Source: a bacterium
GTDB lineage: Bacteria; Planctomycetota; Phycisphaerae; Phycisphaerales; SM1A02
Reading direction: 5' to 3'
DNA: 49,762 nt
NCBI GenBank assembly: GCA_029977865.1
Contig: JAPOKA010000015.1
Span: forward strand, 1 to 49,762
Shown: positions 35,979-44,620 of the stretch, one piece after another
How positions within the stretch are numbered: the first letter of the stretch is position 1
How the letters are laid out: the number at the start of each line of letters is the position of its first letter
Position numbers and translations under genes: made by a program
The notes under the pieces: generated by a model
Told to the model about the DNA's origin: nothing
Seen by the model: only the letters and a program-made list of their open reading frames with translations
The model's database searches: none

Positions 35979-36713
35979 GTGACTCTCGATGCACCGAGCC
36001 CCGCCCGCGAGCCCTCCCCGCCGTCGACCGCCATCCCGCGACTTCGGATCAACGAGATCTTCCACTCGATCCAAGGGGAATCGACCTGGGCGGGTTGCCC
36101 GTGCGTCTTCGTGCGGCTGACGGGTTGCCATCTTCGCTGCCGCTACTGCGACACCGCGTACGCCTTCAAGGAGGGCGACTGGAGGTCCGTCGACGACATC
36201 GTGGAGGAGGTCCTCGGCTTCAGCAGTCGGCTCGTCGAGATCACCGGTGGTGAACCGCTGCTCCAACCCGACGTCCATCCGCTCGTGCAGCGCCTCTGCG
36301 ACCGCGGCTGCACCGTGCTCATCGAGACCTCCGGCGCGTGCGACACCTCGCGCTGCGACCCCCGCGCCATCCTGATCCTCGATCTCAAGACGCCCGGCAG
36401 CGGCGAACAGCACCGCACCGTGCTCGAGAATCTCGACCGCCTGCGACCTCACGACGAAATCAAGTTCGTGGTCACCGATCGCGCCGACTTCGACTGGGCG
36501 GTCGACATGGTCCGCGAGCACCGCCTCGTCGACCGCTGCCGGGCGATCCTGATGTCGCCGGTGTTCGAGCAGCGAGCGGGACTCGAAATCGCCGGCTGTC
36601 CCGGCCTCTCTCCAAGACTCCTCGCCGAGTGGATCCTCGAGTCGGGACTTCCACTGCGACAGCAGACTCAGTTGCACAAGCTGATCTGGGATCCCGCGAC
36701 CCGCGGGGTGTAG
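35979..36713 (+). CDS. queE: 7-carboxy-7-deazaguanine synthase (QueE)
   Basis: A radical SAM enzyme that contracts 6-carboxy-tetrahydropterin to 7-carboxy-7-deazaguanine, a step of preQ0/queuosine synthesis. 244 residues. The cluster motif C-x3-C-x2-C is at Cys50, Cys54 and Cys57 (GCHLRCRYCDTAY), preceded by the family phrase EIFHSIQGES with the substrate-binding Gln and Glu. EITGGEPLLQ follows, and LDLKTPGSG and the C-terminal QTQLHKLIW complete the match. The start is GTG 35979, supported by the TACACT 6 nt upstream. Other queuosine genes are not in the window. The adjacent tRNA-Leu is not a queuosine substrate, so the neighbourhood is probably coincidence. Confidence 0.96.
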   Translation: MTLDAPSPAREPSPPSTAIPRLRINEIFHSIQGESTWAGCPCVFVRLTGCHLRCRYCDTAYAFKEGDWRSVDDIVEEVLGFSSRLVEITGGEPLLQPDVHPLVQRLCDRGCTVLIETSGACDTSRCDPRAILILDLKTPGSGEQHRTVLENLDRLRPHDEIKFVVTDRADFDWAVDMVREHRLVDRCRAILMSPVFEQRAGLEIAGCPGLSPRLLAEWILESGLPLRQQTQLHKLIWDPATRGV

Positions 36714-36760
36714 CCGCCTGCATCCTCGAACTGCTGCGGATCCCGGAGGGTCGTCGATCG

Positions 36761-36837
36761 GGAGCGGCGCGTGCACGCGGCGATCATCGTTCCCGCTCCG
36801 ACTCACTTCACCCTTGCCTGAAGCGGGACGCCAGGCA
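36761..36837. repeat. Two stem-loops between convergent queE and DUF429 genes
   Basis: GGAGCGG (36761-36767) pairs with CCGCTCC (36793-36799) and encloses the 12-bp palindrome CGCGTGCACGCG (36768-36779). A second stem is TGCCTG/CAGGCA (36815-36820 with 36832-36837). Both lie in a gene-free gap of 184 nt and may end transcription from both sides; no T-tract is present. Confidence 0.4.
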
Positions 36838-36897
36838 CACCGCGGTCGGGCGTGAATCCCTCGAGTCCTTCCCTCGCTCCCTGGCGACGGCCGCCCC

Positions 36898-37662
36898 TCA
36901 GTAGACCCATGCTTCGAGTCGAGCCTCCGCGGGCGGCGGGCCGCACCAGGGATCGCGCACCAGGAGCAGCGCATCGAGCAGATCGCCTTCCTCGTCGGCG
37001 ATCGCCTCTTCAACGAGCACGCTGGGAATCTCGAATGCGCCGCGTGCGGCTTGCCGCAGTGAATCGACGATCGCGCCTCGCTCCGCAGCCGGCCCCGGCC
37101 CGCGGCCCTTGTATCCCCGCGGCACCCTTCCAAGGTCGCGGAGCACCGTCGCCGGACAGCCTTCGCAGATCACCGTCCTCGAATCCGCCGTCGCCCGATG
37201 CACCGGCTCGACCGCAAGGCCCGCTTCGGCAAGCGGCAACAGCACCTCGACCATCACCGTCCACGTCTGCTTGAACACGCGGAGGTTCATCGGAGCCATC
37301 GGCGTGGCGGCGGCGCGGTCGCAGGTCCGTCGCGGCTCTCGACGATCGAGATCTCGAAGCGCCGTGCGCAGACCCCGCGGCGAACCGAACCGCTGCATCC
37401 ATCGCGCCACCTCGATCCACTCGCTGCGCTCGCTCGCGAAACCGTGCCGCTCGAGCGTGGCGAGCGGCAGCGAGAACGGGGCATCGATTCGCCAGAGGCT
37501 CGGCTCCCGCGACGCGGCAATCCGTTCGCGAAGTTCGCGGCGATCGCACCGCGTCGCGCCGTCGATGACGCATCCCGGGCGATCGAGATCGCGACGCACT
37601 ACGCGGATCTTCCCGCGGCCACCGTCACTCGCGCCCGAGAAGTCGACGCCGTAGAGGAGCAC
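36898..37662 (-). CDS. DUF429 domain protein
   Basis: A 254-residue protein matching DUF429, an RNase H-like-fold family of unknown function. The N-terminal strand VDFSGASDGGRGKI and the later WRIDAPFSLPL carry the acidic positions expected of the fold. A helical middle and the segments ICEGCPATVLRDLG, PRGYKG and DEEGDLLDALLL match the conserved end of the family. GTG 37662 starts the gene 12 nt after the FmdB-like gene, so it is the third gene of the rluB-fmdB-DUF429 unit. Cytosolic; no signal peptide. Confidence 0.8.
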   Translation of the reverse strand: MLLYGVDFSGASDGGRGKIRVVRRDLDRPGCVIDGATRCDRRELRERIAASREPSLWRIDAPFSLPLATLERHGFASERSEWIEVARWMQRFGSPRGLRTALRDLDRREPRRTCDRAAATPMAPMNLRVFKQTWTVMVEVLLPLAEAGLAVEPVHRATADSRTVICEGCPATVLRDLGRVPRGYKGRGPGPAAERGAIVDSLRQAARGAFEIPSVLVEEAIADEEGDLLDALLLVRDPWCGPPPAEARLEAWVY

Positions 37663-37674
37663 CGCGATGGGGGC

Positions 37675-37914
37675 TCAGTGTCCGCCCATGCCGCAGCCGC
37701 CGGCGTTCTTGCCGCAGGGACAGCAGCCGCCCACCGGTAGCGAGGTTGCGGAGGGATCACCCGACCCGCCGCTCACTCCGAAGACGCTGTGCTTGCGGCG
37801 GAACGAACGACCGCGGCCCTCGGGATCCTCGACCGGATCGTCGGCAGACCGCATCGGCCGCAGCAGGGTCAGGACCTCGCCATCCTCGTCGCAGATGTAC
37901 TCGTACTGGGGCAT
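37675..37914 (-). CDS. FmdB-like small zinc-ribbon protein, degenerate
   Basis: 79 residues. The start MPQYEYICDEDGEVL is typical of the FmdB putative regulatory family (YEYxCxxCG). The first CxxC is broken here to C-D-E-D, and the central second knuckle is missing. The C-terminal tail GGCCPCGKNAGGCGMGGH is Cys/Gly-rich as in longer family members. Metal binding through the tail is possible, the classical ribbon is not. ATG 37914 has GAGGAG upstream and lies 4 nt after the rluB stop codon; translation is probably coupled. Function unknown. Confidence 0.75.
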   Translation of the reverse strand: MPQYEYICDEDGEVLTLLRPMRSADDPVEDPEGRGRSFRRKHSVFGVSGGSGDPSATSLPVGGCCPCGKNAGGCGMGGH

Positions 37915-37918
37915 CGGT

Positions 37919-39016
37919 TCACGCTCCTCGACCGCCGCCGCGGCCGTTGCGGCGCGGCCCTCGCGGTCCGCGGCCTGCATTCTTGGCGGCGGCCTTGCCT
38001 CGGACCACCCCGGCGCCGCCACGCCGGCCACCGTCGCCACGGCTCGCCGGACTCACCGGACTCGCCGAGACCGGTCTCGACTTCTCGGCCGATCGAGCGG
38101 CAACGCCCGCGGTGCGCTTCGTTCGCCGCGGCGGCTTGGGATAACTCGCCTTTCGCGGAGCCCGACTCGACTTCGCAGCGCTGCCGCGACCGAACGCGGC
38201 CCGCTCGAGTTCCGCGAGTTCCTCCGGTGAGAGTTCTCGCCACTGTCCGGGCCGCAGTCCCGAGAGGGTGAGCGGTCCCATCGAGACTCGCCGCAGCCGC
38301 TTCACCTCGTGGCCGAGGCGTTCAAGCATGCGGCGGATCTGCCGGTTGCGTCCCTCGGACAACTCGACGAACAGCACGCTGCGATCGCGATCTCGCCGCA
38401 GCACCTTGAGGTCTGCCGCCGCCGCCCGCGATGCACCGCCGCGGCGGCGATGCGGCAGGAACACACCGCGGCGGAGCTTCTCCACCGACGTCTCGTCGAT
38501 TCGACCTTGCACCATGACCTCGTAGCCTTTGTGGACTTCATAGCGCGGGTGGGTGAGCCGATTCGCCAGTTCACCGTCATTGGTGAGCAGCAGCAGGCCG
38601 GAACTGTCGACATCGAGGCGACCCACCGGATAGAGCCGCTCGCCGGTGCGATGGGGAACGATGTCGATCGCCCGCCGGCGCTTGTGCGGATCTCGGTTGG
38701 TGCAGACCACCCCTCGCGGCTTGAAGACCATGACGGTGCGAAGCGAGGTGGCCGGCTCGAGCCGCAGGCCGCGAACCTCGATGGTGGAGGTCCTTGGATC
38801 GACGAGGCACGGAAGGGTTCGCACGACCTCCCCGTCGACCTCGACCTCCCCGTCGAGGATCAGCTGCTCGCAGGCCCGCCGCGAGGCGATGCCCGCGTCG
38901 GCAAGCACCTTCTGCAGTCGGATCGAGCCGGTTCGACCGCGCCGGGGCGATCCGGATCGGCCACCCCCCGCGGAATTGGGGCGAGGAGCGGCGGAACGAT
39001 GGGAAGGCGAGGTCAT
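37919..39016 (-). CDS. rluB: RluB/RsuA-family pseudouridine synthase
   Basis: 365 residues. An S4 RNA-binding domain (about 32-80, IRLQKVLADAGIASRRACEQLI) is followed by the catalytic domain with the Asp-containing motif GRLDVDSSGLLLLTNDG. The family segments KPRGVVCTN and GRNRQIRRML are intact. Homologues modify 23S or 16S rRNA; RluB assignment over RsuA/RluE is an inference. The C-terminal tail of about 90 residues is Arg/Lys/Gly-rich and low complexity, and the N-terminus also carries a basic extension. The start ATG 39016 has no ribosome site and sits 6 nt after a TAGAAT, suggesting a leaderless mRNA. First gene of a three-gene unit, divergent from the YihY-type gene. Confidence 0.93.
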   Translation of the reverse strand: MTSPSHRSAAPRPNSAGGGRSGSPRRGRTGSIRLQKVLADAGIASRRACEQLILDGEVEVDGEVVRTLPCLVDPRTSTIEVRGLRLEPATSLRTVMVFKPRGVVCTNRDPHKRRRAIDIVPHRTGERLYPVGRLDVDSSGLLLLTNDGELANRLTHPRYEVHKGYEVMVQGRIDETSVEKLRRGVFLPHRRRGGASRAAAADLKVLRRDRDRSVLFVELSEGRNRQIRRMLERLGHEVKRLRRVSMGPLTLSGLRPGQWRELSPEELAELERAAFGRGSAAKSSRAPRKASYPKPPRRTKRTAGVAARSAEKSRPVSASPVSPASRGDGGRRGGAGVVRGKAAAKNAGRGPRGPRRNGRGGGRGA

Positions 39017-39022
39017 TCGCCG

Positions 39023-39032
39023 ATTCTATGGT
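39023..39032. promoter_or_regulatory. Overlapping divergent -10 elements of rluB and the YihY-type gene
   Basis: TAGAAT (39023-39028, minus strand) ends 6 nt before the rluB ATG. TATGGT (39027-39032, plus strand) lies 29 nt before the YihY-type ATG. They share two bases, so the two promoters could not be occupied at once. Confidence 0.35.
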
Positions 39033-39061
39033 GAGGCGTCACACGCCCGATTGGAGCCGAC

Positions 39062-40390
39062 ATGAGTCCACGCGAAGCCTTCCACTGGATCCGCACCGCG
39101 CTCACCGATCCCATCGGCCAGCTCACCCGCTGGCAGCGGTCGGTGCGGCAGGGCTATCGCATCACGCGGTTCTCCATGCGGCACCTCGAGGAAGACCGGG
39201 CCACCCAGATGGCGGCCACGCTCTCCTTCCGGATGCTCTTCGGCCTGCTCCCGGTGCTGGTGGTCGCCACCGTGGTGGCCAAATCGATCCTCGGCGATCG
39301 CCTTCCCGCCATGGTCGAGCACGCCATCAACTCGCTCGGCATGGACGGGGTGCAACTGGTGCTGCCCGATGCCGAGAGCGACGCGACCCGGCCGGTCGAT
39401 CTGGGCTCCTGGGCCGCCGAGCTGGTCTCCTACGCCTCGACCTTCAACCTCGCGACGCTGGGCTGGATCGGATTCGGTGTCGTCGCCTTCAGTGCCATCT
39501 GGGTCCTCGTCACGATCGAGACGTGCTTCAACGAGATCTGCCGCGCCCCGCGGGCCCGCAGTTGGTGGGCCCGAATCCCGATCTACTGGTTCGCGGTCAC
39601 CTTCGGCCCGCTGGTGCTCCTGGTGGTCCCGGTGGTGAACACCTCGATCGGCAATGCCATCCGCGACACCTCGATCCTCGGCGGGTGGACCACTGCAGCC
39701 ATCGCCGTCCTCGACTTCCTGCTGCTCTGGGCTTTCTGGTTCGCGGTGTACCTCTGGGTCCCCAACACCCGCATGCAGGTCAGGCCGGTGCTGATCGGGG
39801 CGTTCGTCACGGCCTTGCTGCTCGCGCTCGGACGCGAGTTCCTGGGCCTGTACCTTCGCAAGGCCTTCGCGATCAGCAGTCTCTACGGCTCGCTCGGGCT
39901 GATCCCGTTGTTCATGTTCTGGACCTACCTCATGTGGATGTTCGTGCTGCTGGGGCTGCAGATCGCGAGCCTGCTGCAAACGCTCCGCCACCGCTCGCTG
40001 GAAGACCTGGAGGAGGAATCAGGACGCGCCGAGTTCGTCGATCCCGCTCGCATTCTGTCGTTGATGGAACTCGCGGTTGCCAAATTCGAGCAGGGTCAGC
40101 CGCTCGAGGTCGAGTCGGCCGCGGCAGACCTCACGCTGCCCGCGGGGGCGGTGGTCCGAATGGTGGAAGCCTTGGCCGACCGCGGGTTCCTTCACCGGGT
40201 CGACGGAACCGCCGGATACGTGCTCGCACGGCCTCCGGGGCAGATCGAGGCGGACGCGGTGATCGAAACGGGGTTCAGCCTCGCGGATCGAGGTCGGGCC
40301 GAAGACGGCTGGCTGGCTCGGATTCGCGAGGCGCAACGGCGGTTCGCAGCCGGCGCAACCCTGGCCTCTCCGAGCGCCTCACCGACCTAG
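39062..40390 (+). CDS. YihY/UPF0761 (BrkB-like) inner-membrane protein
   Basis: A 442-residue protein with about six membrane helices between residues 50 and 310. Family signs include DRATQMAATLSFRMLFGLLPVL near the start, a central WVLVTIETCFNEI, and LYGSLGLIPLFMFWTYLMWMFVLLG. The C-terminal 130 residues are cytosolic and resemble a winged-helix module (LELA...LTLPAGAVVRMVEALADRGFL), an extension present in some members. The old name RNase BN is incorrect for this family; the function is unknown. GGAG lies 6 nt upstream of ATG 39062. Divergent from rluB. Confidence 0.92.
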   Translation: MSPREAFHWIRTALTDPIGQLTRWQRSVRQGYRITRFSMRHLEEDRATQMAATLSFRMLFGLLPVLVVATVVAKSILGDRLPAMVEHAINSLGMDGVQLVLPDAESDATRPVDLGSWAAELVSYASTFNLATLGWIGFGVVAFSAIWVLVTIETCFNEICRAPRARSWWARIPIYWFAVTFGPLVLLVVPVVNTSIGNAIRDTSILGGWTTAAIAVLDFLLLWAFWFAVYLWVPNTRMQVRPVLIGAFVTALLLALGREFLGLYLRKAFAISSLYGSLGLIPLFMFWTYLMWMFVLLGLQIASLLQTLRHRSLEDLEEESGRAEFVDPARILSLMELAVAKFEQGQPLEVESAAADLTLPAGAVVRMVEALADRGFLHRVDGTAGYVLARPPGQIEADAVIETGFSLADRGRAEDGWLARIREAQRRFAAGATLASPSASPT

Positions 40391-40638
40391 TCCCCCGACG
40401 GCAGCGTCCGAAAAAGTCCAGCGGGATCGGTGGCGCGACCGAATCTCCCTCGTCGAACGGATCGAGGTCCGCCGCTCGTGCGCGGACCGCGCAGGGTGAC
40501 CGCATGGCAACGCCAGCCTCCCCGTGCAGCCTCGGTGCCAGCCTTGGCGACGAACTCGCCGGGGGTGGCGATTCCGCGTCGATCTGCGCCCCCTCGCCCG
40601 ACCGTAACGACGCCTCGGTGAACCGATCGGACCCCACC

Positions 40639-41682
40639 ATGCCCAGCCCCTTCGCGATGCCCTCGAACCCACCCGCCGCTCCCTTCGCTCCCTCGACTCC
40701 GGAGGCGATCCGCACCTCGGCCGATCTGCACGAACGGCTCGCCCTTGGCGCGCGGATGCTTCAGGCACTTGATGTGCAACTGCGGCGATTCGAGGGTTCG
40801 CTCTCGGAGCAGGATGCCTTCGCGCGCCGCATCGAGACCACCCAGCAGCAGGCCACGTCGAAGTTGGGGGATCTGCTCGGCCGCGTCGATCAGGCCTGCG
40901 AGGCCTTCGGAGGAAGGCTCGAGAGCCTCTCGCGCAACCGCCTCGAGCAGTGGGAGCGAACTGCCGGCGAGGTGCTCGAGCGGCGCTCGGCCGAACTCGA
41001 CCGGCACATCGCCGAGCGGGTGCAGCGCGTGCAGGGAGGCGAGCAGCGGCTCGCGGAACTCGAGCAGCGCCTGCTCAAGATGGAGGCGTCGTTCACCGAG
41101 TCCACCGCCCGCTTTGGCGAGGAACTGCGGCGTCAGGCGGAAGAGAGCAATCGCCGCCGCGACGAGGCGGTCGAGGCGATGCGGAAGGCCAGCGCCGAGA
41201 TCGTTCGGCTGCTTGAGCATGCCGACGGCGTCCGCCGCGCGCTCGATGAAGACCTGCGGCAGCGGAGCGATCTGCTCGAGCGCTGCCGCGAACTCGATCA
41301 GCAGGTCCGGGGCGGCGTCGAGTCGATGCTCTCCCACGCCCGCGACGTCGCAGCACATCTCGATCGATCCGCCGGGGTCCTCGAGCCCAAGGCCGAGAAG
41401 GCCGCCCTGCTCGCGGAGCGTCTCGAGATCCTCGCCACCTCGCTCGCCGAGTGGCGGCCAGCGCTGGAAGGCAATCTTCCGCAGCAGTTGGCGCAACAGA
41501 CCGAAGCGGTCTTCAACGAGGGTTCACGTCGACTTCGTGAGCAACTCGAACGGGTCTCCACCGCCTTCAACTCGCTCTCCCACCTGCTCGGGGGAACTTG
41601 GGGCCAGGGCGGCGAGGCTGCGGGCGGCTGGTTCGATCCGATCAGGCCGGACTCGCCGAGCGATCCCGAAAGCCACCGCTGA
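40639..41682 (+). CDS. Coiled-coil protein of unknown function
   Basis: I do not recognise a family. From ATG 40639 the product has 347 residues: a Pro/Ala-rich start of about 35 residues, then almost continuous amphipathic helix (about 40-310), Glu/Arg/Leu/Gln-rich with heptad-like spacing (LERRSAELDRHIAERVQR, LAELEQRLLKMEASF). It ends in a Gly-rich, disordered tail (GGTWGQGGEAAGGWF). No signal peptide or membrane helix is visible. An in-frame ATG at 40504 with AGGGTG upstream would add 45 low-complexity residues. The last 41 nt overlap the end of the opposite DUF1570 gene. Confidence 0.75.
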   Translation: MPSPFAMPSNPPAAPFAPSTPEAIRTSADLHERLALGARMLQALDVQLRRFEGSLSEQDAFARRIETTQQQATSKLGDLLGRVDQACEAFGGRLESLSRNRLEQWERTAGEVLERRSAELDRHIAERVQRVQGGEQRLAELEQRLLKMEASFTESTARFGEELRRQAEESNRRRDEAVEAMRKASAEIVRLLEHADGVRRALDEDLRQRSDLLERCRELDQQVRGGVESMLSHARDVAAHLDRSAGVLEPKAEKAALLAERLEILATSLAEWRPALEGNLPQQLAQQTEAVFNEGSRRLREQLERVSTAFNSLSHLLGGTWGQGGEAAGGWFDPIRPDSPSDPESHR

Positions 41683-43000
41683 TCGGCCTGGGCGGCACCG
41701 AGTCGTCGGCCGGATCGCTCGCATCGGACGAGCGATCCCGCGGCACGCCTCCCGACAGAAAGAGATCCGGCGGCACTCGCAGCACCGGGCCGTCGAGCGC
41801 TGCTCGTCGGCCCGCGGCGTCTTCGTGGGCGATTCGTCCGAGTTCCCATCGCAGCCACGCCCGTTCGAGCGTGGCGATGTCGCCGAAGGCAGCCTCGAAG
41901 AGCTGCCTCTGGCGCGCCGGCCCCGGCCGGCCCGGTGGCTGGGCAGCCAGGTCGACGAGGTAGTGCCGCAACTCGCTCGGACGCTGACGAAACAGGAATG
42001 AAAGCAGCGCCGTCGACTGGTGGTAGAAGACCCGCGCGGTGCTCTCGCGGCGATCGGGCAGCGTCTCGAAGGCCACGAAGCTCTCGAGCTCGATGAGCCG
42101 GTTCTCCATCAACAGGCGCTCGAACACCTCCCGACGCGGGCGGTAGTCGAAGTCGGGGCCGAACGCGGCGGCGGGGCGATCGGTCTCGAAGCTGGTGGCA
42201 AGCCCCTCCGCGAGCCAGAAGGGCGGCGCCACCGCCGGATTCTGCACGCCGCTGTGGAAGAGCAATTGGTGGATCGCCTCGTGAATCATCGTCGAGACCA
42301 CCTGCTGCCGCACCGCCAGTTCCACATCCTCCTCGCCGAGTCCCTGGAGCGTGCGGGCGCGATCGAGCACCGCATCGGCGTTGGGATCGATGCGCGAGGT
42401 CGCGTCGCGGCGTTCGCGGTGTCGGCTCGTTGCCGCCTCGATCTCGCGCTGCTGCGCCGCGAGACGGGCCCGGATCTCCAGAGCCTTCGGGTCGGTGTCT
42501 GCGTCGAAGCCGACGAGCTTGTCGCCATTCGGCGTGTAGTACCCCTTGGCCCAGCGATCCTGCACGCCATCGACGCGGCCGGCGTACTCGAGATAGTCCT
42601 CGTGATTGGCGAAGAGCACCGCCACCAGCTTGTGGCGCAGCTGCGGCTCGGGCAGACCGAGCCAGCGCAGGAAGCGAACGAACTGATGGTGTGCCCGCTC
42701 GAAGCGCTCGAGCTGATCACGGGTCCACGCGGTGGATCCATCGGAGAGCGCCACGAATCGGGCGGTCTCATGGCGAACGAATCGATCGGGGAGAGATCCT
42801 GCGGCTCGTCGCAGCGACTCCGAGTCGACCGGCAGTTCGCCTGCTCGGGGATCGAGCGGCACCACCACCGGATCCCGCACCGCGTTGGCGAGGGTCGAGA
42901 GCGGACCTCGCGACGCGACCGCCACCAGCACCGCGAACACCAACAGCGGCGCGAGGCTGCGGAGCCCGCCGCGCCGAATGTTCCATCTCCATCGTTTCAT
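41642..43000 (-). CDS. DUF1570 protein, putative gluzincin-type metallopeptidase
   Basis: 452 residues. A signal anchor or signal peptide (LRSLAPLLVFAVLVAVASRG) starts a protein likely exported to the periplasm. The DUF1570-like domain carries HEAIH (240-244) followed about 20 residues later by WLAEGLATSFE, the HExxH plus distant Glu arrangement of gluzincins. An N-terminal beta-rich segment (HETARFVALSDG) and a helical region before the zinc motif fit the family. ATG 43000 follows GGAGGAGATCG, a strong ribosome site. The substrate is unknown. The 3' end overlaps the convergent coiled-coil gene by 41 nt. It is divergent from the kelch-like gene with a 271-nt gap in which I see no gene. Confidence 0.85.
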   Translation of the reverse strand: MKRWRWNIRRGGLRSLAPLLVFAVLVAVASRGPLSTLANAVRDPVVVPLDPRAGELPVDSESLRRAAGSLPDRFVRHETARFVALSDGSTAWTRDQLERFERAHHQFVRFLRWLGLPEPQLRHKLVAVLFANHEDYLEYAGRVDGVQDRWAKGYYTPNGDKLVGFDADTDPKALEIRARLAAQQREIEAATSRHRERRDATSRIDPNADAVLDRARTLQGLGEEDVELAVRQQVVSTMIHEAIHQLLFHSGVQNPAVAPPFWLAEGLATSFETDRPAAAFGPDFDYRPRREVFERLLMENRLIELESFVAFETLPDRRESTARVFYHQSTALLSFLFRQRPSELRHYLVDLAAQPPGRPGPARQRQLFEAAFGDIATLERAWLRWELGRIAHEDAAGRRAALDGPVLRVPPDLFLSGGVPRDRSSDASDPADDSVPPRPISGGFRDRSASPA

Positions 43001-43271
43001 CGATCTCCTCCCGTCGGCGACCACTCGCGTGGCGAGCAGGCCGGCGATCCACGCCGCCCCACGCGAGAGCGTCCTTCGGTCCGACGGCGGCACGGCTTGG
43101 GGCCGCGGGATCGTGGCCGCCGGACCGCGATCGGACTGTATCGAATGGGATGCTCGCAACGAGCACGCCGCGATCGCCGCCGACCGTTCAACTCGCCGGA
43201 CGGTCCGTCCGATACCCGTCGAACGGAGGCGGAACGCGAAGGGACCCGTTTTCTTCGCCGGAGTTGCGCTG

Positions 43272-44567
43272 ATGCCCCTTGCCAGTTCCCTGCTCGGACT
43301 GTTCGCGGCCGTGCTGCCGCAGTCGCTGCCGCAGCCGATCGACGCGCCTCGGCCTGCACCTCCGGCGGCGAAGGAGCCCCCTTCGACATCGGCGTCGGTG
43401 CCGCCGGTCATCTCGTCATGGCGGGTGACCCCGGAGTCGATGCCGATTCCGGTGATCGAGGCGATCGCCCGCTGGCAGGAAGGGCACCTGGTCCTCCTGG
43501 GTGGGATCGACTCCACCTTCGCGGCGGTCTCCACGATCCAGATTCGCGACCCTCGCCGCGGCTGGCTGCCGATCGGCTCGCAACTCTCCGCTGCCCGCGC
43601 TTCGGCGAGTTGCGTCACCCTCGACGAGCACCGCGTGCTGGTCCTCGGCGGCTTCGAGGGCGGCATCGCGAGCCCGCAACACCACGAGGACGGCGAAGTG
43701 CTCGATCCGCTCGTGGCCGGCAGCGGCCACACCACGCCATCGTTCGGCGCTTCACTCGAGGGGCACGTCGCAACATCGCTCGGGCCCGGCCGCGTTCTCG
43801 TCACCGCGGGCGACACTGCGAGGATCTACGACGCGGTGCTCGATCTTTGGAGTCCGCCGGCGGTGCTCGATCCGCCGCGTCGGTACCACGTCGCGGTCGC
43901 GCTCGACTCGCAGCATGTGTTGCTGCTCGGCGGAGAGACCACCCCCGCCGGCGACATCGCCGACCTCACCGCGACGCTCGTCTTTGCGCCACAGCCCTCC
44001 GGGACCGACGCTCTTCCATCTCCCGAAGCGGAGCCGTTCCCGCTCTCGGGTTCGACCGGGCTTCCGTGGGGAACCCGGCACCTCGCGGCCGCGCGTTGCC
44101 AACGAGGTCCCGGATCGAATCCGCCGCTGCTGCTTGCGGGCGGGTTCGACCCGGCAACCGGCCGCTCGGTGCGGGAGTGCTGCTGGATCGACACCGATCT
44201 TGCCTCGGCGCGAGCGGCGCCGCCGCTTCCGGCCCGCGAGGGCGCGACGCAACTCCATCTCGTCCCGATCGACCATGGCGTGGCGGCGGTCGGCGGCGAG
44301 TGGCGATCCCCGGAGGCGCGTGGCGCCGTCGACCTCGCGGCGTTCCTCGAGGTGCCGGACGGACTCGATCCCGGCGCCTGGCGGCCGCTGCAGCCGCTGC
44401 CGGTCTCGGCCACCCGGCGAATGCGCCTCGCCGAGACCTCGGAATGGATCGGCGGCTACCGGTTCCTCACCCCGGAGGAGGCCGCGATGGCAGGTCGATC
44501 CGGCGGAGCCATCTTCGACACCCGTCGTTATCGGCTCTCGGTCTCACCGGCAATCGCCGGAGACTGA
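43272..44567 (+). CDS. Exported kelch-like beta-propeller protein
   Basis: 431 residues. A short hydrophobic start ([20 protein letters not shown]) acts as a probable signal peptide, then a Pro-rich linker. Repeated blades show the kelch pattern of hydrophobic strand plus Gly-Gly: [48 protein letters not shown] and VAAVGGEW, giving about six blades. No catalytic motif is seen, so a binding role is likely. The ATG 43272 has no strong ribosome site. It is divergent from the DUF1570 gene. Confidence 0.75.
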   Translation: MPLASSLLGLFAAVLPQSLPQPIDAPRPAPPAAKEPPSTSASVPPVISSWRVTPESMPIPVIEAIARWQEGHLVLLGGIDSTFAAVSTIQIRDPRRGWLPIGSQLSAARASASCVTLDEHRVLVLGGFEGGIASPQHHEDGEVLDPLVAGSGHTTPSFGASLEGHVATSLGPGRVLVTAGDTARIYDAVLDLWSPPAVLDPPRRYHVAVALDSQHVLLLGGETTPAGDIADLTATLVFAPQPSGTDALPSPEAEPFPLSGSTGLPWGTRHLAAARCQRGPGSNPPLLLAGGFDPATGRSVRECCWIDTDLASARAAPPLPAREGATQLHLVPIDHGVAAVGGEWRSPEARGAVDLAAFLEVPDGLDPGAWRPLQPLPVSATRRMRLAETSEWIGGYRFLTPEEAAMAGRSGGAIFDTRRYRLSVSPAIAGD

Positions 44568-44620
44568 GCAGTGCCTGCATAGACCAACCGCTCAAGTGAG
44601 AGATCGGGCAGGCACATGCA

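Noticed and set aside
35834-35979. Functional link between tRNA-Leu(GAG) and queE
   Set aside because: Queuosine is placed in tRNAs for Asp, Asn, His and Tyr with GUN anticodons; a GAG anticodon is not a target.
43001-43271. A small gene between the DUF1570 and kelch-like genes
   Set aside because: Open frames here are short and Arg/Pro-rich without start-site or family support.
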